Shown here: in pieces, positions 1-3,769 of the stretch
Position numbering within the stretch: the first letter of the stretch is position 1
Layout of the letters: each line of letters starts with the position of its first letter
NCBI GenBank assembly: GCA_031254175.1
Contig: JAIRUY010000191.1
Location: 1 to 5,249 of the forward strand
Source of the DNA: Treponema sp.
Lineage (GTDB): Bacteria > Spirochaetota > Spirochaetia > Treponematales > Breznakiellaceae
DNA length: 5,249 nt
Reading direction: 5' to 3'
The notes under the pieces: model-generated
Told to the model about the DNA's origin: nothing
The model's database searches: none
What the model saw: the letters and a program-made list of their open reading frames with translations, nothing else
Program-made: the position numbers and the translations under genes

Positions 1-212
1 CCTCCGCCGTAAACATTGATCAGCACGTCATACTTGTTTTCGCTTGATGTGACCATCAAGGGCTGGCGAACCATTTGTATGTGTTCTCCCAGGGCAAAAT
101 AAGCGTTTAATTCCTTGCCGTTTACGACGATTTTTCCGCTTCCGTCCCTGACATAAACACGCGCTACGGATGTTTTTCTTCTTCCTGTACCTATTCCAAG
201 ATTTTTAATCAT
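1..212 (-). CDS. rpsI: 30S ribosomal protein S9, 5' part (C-terminus off the left edge)
   Basis: Small-subunit ribosomal protein S9, which sits in the 30S head and reaches toward the P-site tRNA with its C-terminal tail. Only the first 70 codons are in the window. The translation starts MIKNLGIGTGRRKTSVARVY and continues with the S9 hallmarks: GTGRRKTSVARV at residues 8-19, the KIVVNGKEL strand near residue 30, MVRQPL near 50, and YDVLINVYGGG at the cut. The RNA-contacting basic C-terminal tail lies outside the window. The ATG at 212 is the start because a purine-rich AGAGGA sits 8 bases upstream on the minus strand. That Shine-Dalgarno overlaps the rplM stop codon, and the gap to rplM is only 13 bases, so the two are translationally close. 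The rplM-rpsI pair is a conserved bacterial gene order, which supports both calls. Confidence 0.96.
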   Translation of the reverse strand, partial: MIKNLGIGTGRRKTSVARVYVRDGSGKIVVNGKELNAYFALGEHIQMVRQPLMVTSSENKYDVLINVYGG

Positions 213-225
213 ATTCTAATTCCTC

Positions 226-654
226 TTATGCTTCGACAGGAGCCGGTTTTTGGCTGCTGTGCGGATGGCTGGTTCCGGCATAAATTTTGGCGTTTTTTGC
301 CAATTTTCTTCCAAGGGGCCCCTTTGGGAGCATTCCCTTAATGGCAAGTTCCAGCGGCATTGTCGGATGCCGTTCAATTACTTTTTCGAAATTATTGGAT
401 TTCAGCCCCCCGACATAACCTGTGTGACGGTGATACATCTTCTGCTGGGCTTTTCTGCCGGTTACCACTATTTTATCCGCGTTAATAACTACAACAAAAT
501 CTCCAATTTCCTGATGGGGAACAAAAATCGCCTTGTTTTTTCCCCGGACGATAGCCGCAACCTTTGCGGCTACTCTGCCCAGAACCTTGCCTTCAGCGTC
601 AATAATATACCATTTTCGTTCCACTGACGCAGGCTTTGCAAATACTGTCTTCAT
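226..654 (-). CDS. rplM: 50S ribosomal protein L13
   Basis: Large-subunit ribosomal protein L13, an early-assembly 23S rRNA binder. It is 142 residues, the normal family length. Visible family signatures in order are KWYIIDAEGKVLGRVAAKVA (about 14-33), the RGKNKAIFVPHQEIGDFVVVINA region (37-59), KMYHRHTGYVGGLKS (72-86), and AIKGMLPKGPLGRKL (about 104-118) followed by IYAGTSHPHSSQKP. The HPH-xSQ-P tail resembles my recollection of treponemal L13 and is the main taxonomic hint. The start at 654 has a purine-rich AAGAAAGG about 8 bases upstream. It is the first gene of the leftward rplM-rpsI operon, driven by the TTGACA promoter at 715-743. The predicted untranslated leader is roughly 55 bases and I see no obvious hairpin in it. 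A plus-strand open frame lies across the same DNA but has no family features. Confidence 0.98.
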   Translation of the reverse strand: MKTVFAKPASVERKWYIIDAEGKVLGRVAAKVAAIVRGKNKAIFVPHQEIGDFVVVINADKIVVTGRKAQQKMYHRHTGYVGGLKSNNFEKVIERHPTMPLELAIKGMLPKGPLGRKLAKNAKIYAGTSHPHSSQKPAPVEA

Positions 655-714
655 ATCAATAACCTTTCTTACCTTGAATACATCTTTTTCTTAATCTTTT
701 GTAACGGGAATTTA

Positions 715-743
715 AAGCTACAAAAAAATCAAAATTATGTCAA
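715..743 (-). promoter_or_regulatory. Promoter of the rplM-rpsI operon
   Basis: Reading the minus strand, a perfect -35 TTGACA (743 down to 738) is followed by a 17-base AT-rich spacer and a weak -10 TAGCTT (720-715, 3 of 6 matches to TATAAT). The -35 is preceded by CTC, giving the same CTCTTGACA seen at the other two promoters in this window. Upstream lies a run of A and T tracts that could act as an UP element. A small inverted repeat, ATGTC-AAGA-GACAT (737-750), covers the -35. The -35 and the spacing are strong evidence; the exact -10 is uncertain. Confidence 0.6.
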
Positions 744-777
744 GAGACATTCAAAAATTTTGTAAAACCTCTTGACA
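738..777. repeat. Inverted repeat formed by the two divergent -35 boxes
   Basis: TGTCAAGAG at 738-746 is the exact reverse complement of CTCTTGACA at 769-777. The arms are 9 bases with 22 bases between them, and their centre (757.5) nearly coincides with the centre of a small internal dyad, CAAAA-A-TTTTG (752-762, centre 757). The arms contain the -35 elements of the leftward rplM promoter and the rightward antitoxin promoter. The whole region is therefore close to two-fold symmetric. It may simply reflect two similar promoters back to back. Confidence 0.75.
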
Positions 778-801
778 AATTAGTCCAGCCCGGACTAAAC
801 T
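772..801 (+). promoter_or_regulatory. Promoter of the toxin-antitoxin operon
   Basis: A perfect -35 TTGACA (772-777) is followed by an 18-base spacer and a plausible -10 TAAACT (796-801, 4 of 6 matches). A start point 6-7 bases after the -10 falls at about 808, which is the A of the antitoxin ATG. No Shine-Dalgarno is visible before that ATG, so the transcript is probably leaderless. The spacer and -10 are overlapped by an inverted repeat (780-798), as expected for an autorepressed toxin-antitoxin operon. Confidence 0.65.
780..798. promoter_or_regulatory. Probable antitoxin operator: TTAGTCC-N5-GGACTAA
   Basis: A perfect 7-base inverted repeat, TTAGTCC (780-786) and GGACTAA (792-798), is separated by AGCCC. 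It lies between the -35 and -10 and covers part of the -10, 9 bases before the antitoxin start. Phd/YefM antitoxins are known to bind short palindromes in their own promoter and repress it, more tightly with toxin bound. Placement and symmetry make this the best candidate site. The pairing of this site with this protein is inferred. Confidence 0.65.
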
Positions 802-807
802 ATTATT

Positions 808-1146
808 ATGGAATATAAATCCAAAACCAAAGAATTTTTCATAAAAGAACAAGAGGCGGAATACAAAAGAGACACAGTCTCAATTCATGATGCCAAGACC
901 AACTTTTCAAAACTGGTCAAACGAGCAGCGGCGGGGGAGGCAATTTACATAGGTTCTTATGGCAGACCGGAGGTAATACTTATGGCAGTAAATCAAAAAA
1001 AACTAAACGCGGAAAAAAGGCAAAAATTTATTGGCTGTATGAAAGGGCAGATAAAATATTCCGAAGGCTTGAACGGTCATCTTCCCGATGACATCATTGA
1101 GTCATTTTACAGCATGGAAGGCTTGGAGGAATTCGAGAAAAAATGA
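808..1146 (+). CDS. Type II toxin-antitoxin antitoxin, Phd/YefM family
   Basis: Labile antitoxin and autorepressor of 112 residues. The DNA-binding and dimerisation core is clear: TVSIHDAKTNFSKLVKRAAAGE (23-44) followed by IYIGSYGRPEVILMAV (46-61), the Phd fold's helix-strand pattern. The C-terminal part, MKGQIKYSEGLNGHLPDDIIESFYS (78-102), matches the arrangement of Phd-type antitoxins paired with PIN toxins, where a G-x-I strand and an LPDDIxxxF helix wrap the toxin active site. The first 22 residues, charged and Lys/Glu-rich, extend beyond the usual start of the family just before the SIHDAK strand. No in-frame ATG, GTG or TTG lies between residue 1 and the core, so 808 is the only usable start. 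There is no Shine-Dalgarno; the predicted transcription start coincides with the ATG. Its stop overlaps the toxin start by 4 bases (ATGA). Confidence 0.92.
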   Translation: MEYKSKTKEFFIKEQEAEYKRDTVSIHDAKTNFSKLVKRAAAGEAIYIGSYGRPEVILMAVNQKKLNAEKRQKFIGCMKGQIKYSEGLNGHLPDDIIESFYSMEGLEEFEKK

Positions 1147-1535
1147 TGCAGCTTCTTTTGGACACAAATATAGTTCTATGGCTTGCGGAAGATAACCCAA
1201 AGATTAACCAGATAAAACCTTTACTGCTTTCAGAAGAATCCCAGGTTTTTATCAGTACTGCTTCATGGTGGGAAATTTTAATAAAAGTACGGGCAAATAA
1301 ACTTGATGTCAATCTGAAAAAACTCAGGTTTTCGGCGAAAGAAGCCGGCTTTCTTGAACTGCCAATTTCAAGCGATTATCTCAATGCGTATTTTGAGCTG
1401 CCAAAATTACATAAAGACCCGTTTGACCATATGCTGCTGGCTCAGGCAATTTCCTGCCCCATGCGCCTTATAACAGGCGATTCCCGGCTGACAGAGTACT
1501 CTTCTCTTGTAATGCTTATTGACGAACGGAGTTAG
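1143..1535 (+). CDS. PIN-domain ribonuclease toxin, VapC-like
   Basis: Toxin of the pair, 130 residues, normal for a single PIN domain. PIN toxins are magnesium-dependent ribonucleases that cut specific tRNA or rRNA sites and stop translation. The full acidic set is present: D7 in LLLDTNIVLWL, E44 in ISTASWWEILIK, D92 and D95 in HKDPFDHMLLAQA, and D113 in LITGDSRL, so the nuclease is predicted active. The start at 1143 overlaps the antitoxin stop (ATGA); a second ATG follows immediately at 1146 and either could be used. GGAGGA at 1125-1130 lies 12 bases upstream of the first ATG, a little far, so translational coupling to the antitoxin is likely. Antitoxin-then-toxin order and overlap are typical of type II modules. 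RNA target cannot be told from the sequence. Confidence 0.93.
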   Translation: MMQLLLDTNIVLWLAEDNPKINQIKPLLLSEESQVFISTASWWEILIKVRANKLDVNLKKLRFSAKEAGFLELPISSDYLNAYFELPKLHKDPFDHMLLAQAISCPMRLITGDSRLTEYSSLVMLIDERS

Positions 1536-1658
1536 GCCGCGTTTGCCCTGCGGTATTATACCTTTTATTCGTGCTGAGGGGTTTAATTGAGCCGTTTCCA
1601 AAACTCGGTTAGTTTCGAAAATAGCTTTAAAAAATTTTTGAAAAAATAAAAAATTCTC
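1536..1658. other. Intergenic stretch after the toxin gene; no confident terminator
   Basis: No gene is seen here. A short hairpin, CCGC (1537-1540) with GCGG (1550-1553), sits just after the toxin stop and is followed by a mixed AT stretch rather than a clean T-run. A second imperfect hairpin pairs AAACT (1601-1605) with AGTTT (1611-1615), extended by TTTC (1595-1598) with GAAA (1617-1620). Either could end toxin transcription weakly. From 1629 on, A and T tracts lead into the gntR promoter and may serve as an UP element. Confidence 0.3.
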
Positions 1659-1687
1659 TTGACATATTGTACTAGTACATTTATAGT
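1659..1687 (+). promoter_or_regulatory. Strong promoter of the gntR-SPFH-ABC operon
   Basis: A perfect -35 TTGACA (1659-1664), a 17-base spacer and a -10 TATAGT (1682-1687, 5 of 6 matches) make this the best promoter in the window. It is preceded by A-tracts at 1629-1650. A start point about 7 bases after the -10 falls at 1694, only 2 bases before the ATG at 1696. The operator palindrome lies in the spacer, so repressor binding would block RNA polymerase directly. Confidence 0.85.
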
Positions 1688-1695
1688 TGTACTAG
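1668..1695. promoter_or_regulatory. Probable GntR (YtrA-type) operator with a second half-site
   Basis: TGTACTAGTACA at 1668-1679 is a perfect 12-base palindrome between the -35 and -10. The 9-base word TTGTACTAG occurs at 1667-1675 and again at 1687-1695, exactly 20 bases apart (about two helical turns), the second copy ending at the base before the start codon. The second copy is only half symmetric (TTGTACTAGATGAA). GntR repressors bind palindromes with GT and AC at the arms, and the adjacent gene encodes such a protein. Autoregulation is therefore the natural reading. Confidence 0.75.
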
Positions 1696-2136
1696 ATGAA
1701 TAGCACAATTTCAAAGACAGGGGACAAGACAGCAAAATCCGCTCTTCATGGCGAGGTTATCAACTTTACGCTGGACTCAGATAACGGAGCGCCGATTTAC
1801 AGGCAGATAATCCAGCAGATTGAATACGCCATTTTGTCCGGAAGGATGAAACCTGGCGACAGGCTGCCGACAATACGCTCTCTGGCTGTTGACTTAAAAA
1901 CCAATCCAAATACCATAGCCAAGGCCTATGGAGAAATGGAAATCAGAGGGATTTTGGAAACACAGGTAGGGAGCGGAACCTACATCTCCGACAAAAAACC
2001 GGTGATGGAAGACGACAGTCTGAACAGAAAGATTCGTGAAGTCATAAGCCGGTTTTTGCAGGAAATGAAAGATCTTGGAGTTGAAGGCAGGGAACTTGTT
2101 AAATTGATTGAGTCATATAAAAAGGAGGATAGATAA
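1696..2136 (+). CDS. GntR-family transcriptional repressor, YtrA subfamily
   Basis: Likely local repressor of this operon, 146 residues. The winged helix-turn-helix spans about 32-98: APIYRQIIQQIEYAILSGRM, then KPGDRLPTIRSLAVDL with the LPTIRSLA helix, recognition helix NPNTIAKAYGEME (70-82), and the wing GILETQVGSGTYIS. The rest (about 99-146) is a short, charged helical tail with no FCD, UTRA or aminotransferase domain. This is the YtrA subfamily layout, in which the tail gives dimerisation. YtrA-type regulators are usually encoded beside ABC transporter genes, as here. The N-terminal 20 residues, Lys/Ser/Thr-rich, precede the core; no other in-frame start codon lies before the core, so 1696 is chosen. 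No Shine-Dalgarno precedes it, and the predicted transcript starts within 2 bases of the ATG. The stop abuts the next start with no gap. Confidence 0.93.
   Translation: MNSTISKTGDKTAKSALHGEVINFTLDSDNGAPIYRQIIQQIEYAILSGRMKPGDRLPTIRSLAVDLKTNPNTIAKAYGEMEIRGILETQVGSGTYISDKKPVMEDDSLNRKIREVISRFLQEMKDLGVEGRELVKLIESYKKEDR
2121..2130 (+). promoter_or_regulatory. Strong Shine-Dalgarno inside the end of gntR
   Basis: AAAGGAGGAT lies in the last codons of gntR and places GGAGG 8 bases before the ATG at 2137. This is the strongest ribosome binding site in the window. It fixes the start of the SPFH gene and contrasts with the missing site before gntR itself. Confidence 0.85.
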
Positions 2137-3084
2137 ATGAATTTTTTGAGTCCGCAAACCATGGTGAAGAATACTTCAACGAAGATAAAGCCGGATTATT
2201 CGCTTTTTCTGCTGAGGCTTATTATTTTGATAATAACAGCGGCAGTGATTATGTTCATTTATGCTGTCCCGGGTACGTTAGGAGAATTAGCGGATATGCG
2301 GACAGGTATCGCTGTTTTTACAGTTGTTTTGATACTTGTTTTTTATATACGCAAGACCGATGAATGGGAACGCGCTATTGTTCTGCGCTTCGGAAAATTC
2401 CGCAGGATAAGAGGGCCGGGGCTTTTCTTTCTTCTTCCTGTTGCTGACAGGATTGCGCAGATTGTAGATATGCGCATTCGCGTGTCGGACTTTTCCACGC
2501 AAAAAACCTTAACCGGCGATTCTGTGACTGTTGACGTGGACGCAATTTGTTTCTGGCTTGTGTGGGATCCGCAGAAAGCGGTGCTTGAAGTTGAAAATTA
2601 TGTCGATGCGGTACTTTTATCTTCCAAAACAGCCTTGCGCAATTCCATTTCCAGCCACGATCTTTCAACCTTCCTTGAGCGCAGCGATATTATCGAAAAG
2701 CAGATTCAGGAAGAAGTAGACAGGAAAACAACTGAATGGGGAATTACTGTTCTGCATATTGAGATTACGGATATTCAGCTTCCTGAAGCTCTGCAGGATT
2801 CGCTTTCACGGAAGGCGCAGGCGGAACGGGAAAAGATGGGACGCATACTTCTTGCGGAAGCGGAAATTGAAATTGCAAAAAAACTGGAAGAAGCCATTTC
2901 GATTTATGCAAAGAACGAAGGCGCTATGAAGCTAAAAATTCTTACCATATTAAATGAAGGGCTTAAGGCAGGGAACTCCATGATGCTTGTTCCCAATACA
3001 ATAACTGAAGAATTAAAAACAAAAGATATATTTGGCCTTACGGCTCTGAATGAACTGAAAAAACAGAAAGGAGAAAACAAATGA
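2137..3084 (+). CDS. SPFH/band-7 (slipin/stomatin-like) membrane protein
   Basis: Membrane scaffold-type protein of 315 residues. Two hydrophobic segments come first: about 21-43 (YSLFLLRLIILIITAAVIMF core) and 57-71 (TGIAVFTVVLILVFY), joined by a short loop. By the positive-inside rule (Lys-rich start, IRK after the second segment) they form a hairpin with both ends in the cytoplasm. The SPFH domain follows at about 74-235: EWERAIVLRFGKFRRIRGPGL, then VDMRIRVSDFSTQKTLTGDSV, VDVDAICFW, and WGITVLHIEITDIQLPEALQ, the slipin pattern. A charged helix with AQAEREKMGRILLAEAEIEIAKKLEEA (227-253) is the family coiled coil for oligomerisation; the tail ends in a polar Lys-rich stretch. No NfeD partner is seen. 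It starts directly after the gntR stop and overlaps the ATPase by 4 bases, so it is built into the ABC operon. Its role there is inferred: organising or stabilising the transporter in the membrane. Confidence 0.92.
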   Translation: MNFLSPQTMVKNTSTKIKPDYSLFLLRLIILIITAAVIMFIYAVPGTLGELADMRTGIAVFTVVLILVFYIRKTDEWERAIVLRFGKFRRIRGPGLFFLLPVADRIAQIVDMRIRVSDFSTQKTLTGDSVTVDVDAICFWLVWDPQKAVLEVENYVDAVLLSSKTALRNSISSHDLSTFLERSDIIEKQIQEEVDRKTTEWGITVLHIEITDIQLPEALQDSLSRKAQAEREKMGRILLAEAEIEIAKKLEEAISIYAKNEGAMKLKILTILNEGLKAGNSMMLVPNTITEELKTKDIFGLTALNELKKQKGENK

Positions 3085-3767
3085 CAGTAGTAAAATCAGT
3101 AAACTTAATCAAGGACTATGGTCTTAACGGTCAGACGGTTCATGCTTTAAGAGGGGTAAACCTTGAGTTTCAGGGCGGTGAGTTTGCCGCCATTGCCGGG
3201 CCTTCGGGAAGTGGGAAATCAACATTTCTGCACCTTGCCGGCTGTCTTGATACTTTAACCGGCGGAAATATTTTTATCGGCGGAAAAGATATTGCAAACA
3301 TGTCTCGTCATCAACTGGCTCTTTTGAGACGGCAAAGCATCGGTTTTATTTTTCAGGCATACAATTTGATCCCTGTGCTTTCTGTGGAGGAAAACATCTC
3401 GTTTCCTCTGACACTGCTTGGTGTTCCAAAAAAGGAAATAAAAGAAAGAACCGCAAAAGCGCTGGCTGATGTCGGTCTTGACGGTATGGCAAAACGCCGT
3501 CCAAAGGAAATGTCAGGCGGTCAGCAGCAGAGAGTCGCTATCGCCCGTGCGCTGATAAAAAAGCCTGCTATTATTTTGGCGGACGAACCCACAGCGAATC
3601 TTGACTCTACCATAGGACGGGAAATTCTCGAACTTATGCTTGCGTTAAACAAAGCAGAAGGGACAACGTTTATTTTTTCAACCCATGATCAGATGGTCAT
3701 GGATTATGCCCGCCGCCTTGTGCGAATCAGAGACGGACAAATCGAATCTGATGAAGTAAAGGAGTAA
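3081..3767 (+). CDS. ABC transporter ATP-binding protein, MacB/LolD/FtsE type
   Basis: Cytoplasmic ATPase of 228 residues, full length for the MacB/LolD class. All motifs are intact: Walker A GPSGSGKST (40-48), Q-loop FQAYNLIP with Q92, signature MSGGQQQR (144-151), Walker B IILADEP with catalytic E169, D-loop NLD (173-175), and switch His202 in FSTHDQ. The residues AYNLIPVLSVEENISFPL after the Q-loop are typical of ATPases that couple to FtsX/MacB-fold permeases, which transmit force across the membrane rather than move solute through a channel. AAAGGAGA at 3067-3074 lies 6 bases before the ATG, and the ATG overlaps the SPFH stop (ATGA). The gene ends in a run of in-frame stops (TAA TAA TGA at 3765-3773). 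The ATPase should pair with the permease encoded next. Substrate is unknown. Confidence 0.97.
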   Translation: MTVVKSVNLIKDYGLNGQTVHALRGVNLEFQGGEFAAIAGPSGSGKSTFLHLAGCLDTLTGGNIFIGGKDIANMSRHQLALLRRQSIGFIFQAYNLIPVLSVEENISFPLTLLGVPKKEIKERTAKALADVGLDGMAKRRPKEMSGGQQQRVAIARALIKKPAIILADEPTANLDSTIGREILELMLALNKAEGTTFIFSTHDQMVMDYARRLVRIRDGQIESDEVKE

Positions 3768-3769
3768 TA

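Noticed and set aside
250..627. 125-codon plus-strand open frame across rplM
   Set aside because: It is antisense to a certain ribosomal protein gene, has no Shine-Dalgarno and no recognisable family features.
801..806. TATTAT as the -10 of the antitoxin promoter
   Set aside because: It would need a 23-base spacer from TTGACA and would place the transcription start inside the gene after the only usable start codon.
1537..1553. Hairpin CCGC-N9-GCGG after the toxin stop as an intrinsic terminator
   Set aside because: The stem is only 4 base pairs with a 9-base loop and no clean T-run follows, so it is noted as a possibility but not called.
1595..1620. Imperfect hairpin TTTC/AAACT...AGTTT/GAAA as a terminator or small RNA
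   Set aside because: The stem is AT-rich with an internal loop and no T-run follows; it is not distinguishable from chance in AT-rich intergenic DNA.
2375..2668. 97-codon minus-strand open frame inside the SPFH gene
   Set aside because: Composition is that of an antisense shadow, with many Arg, Gln and Pro; the sense strand encodes a full SPFH domain.
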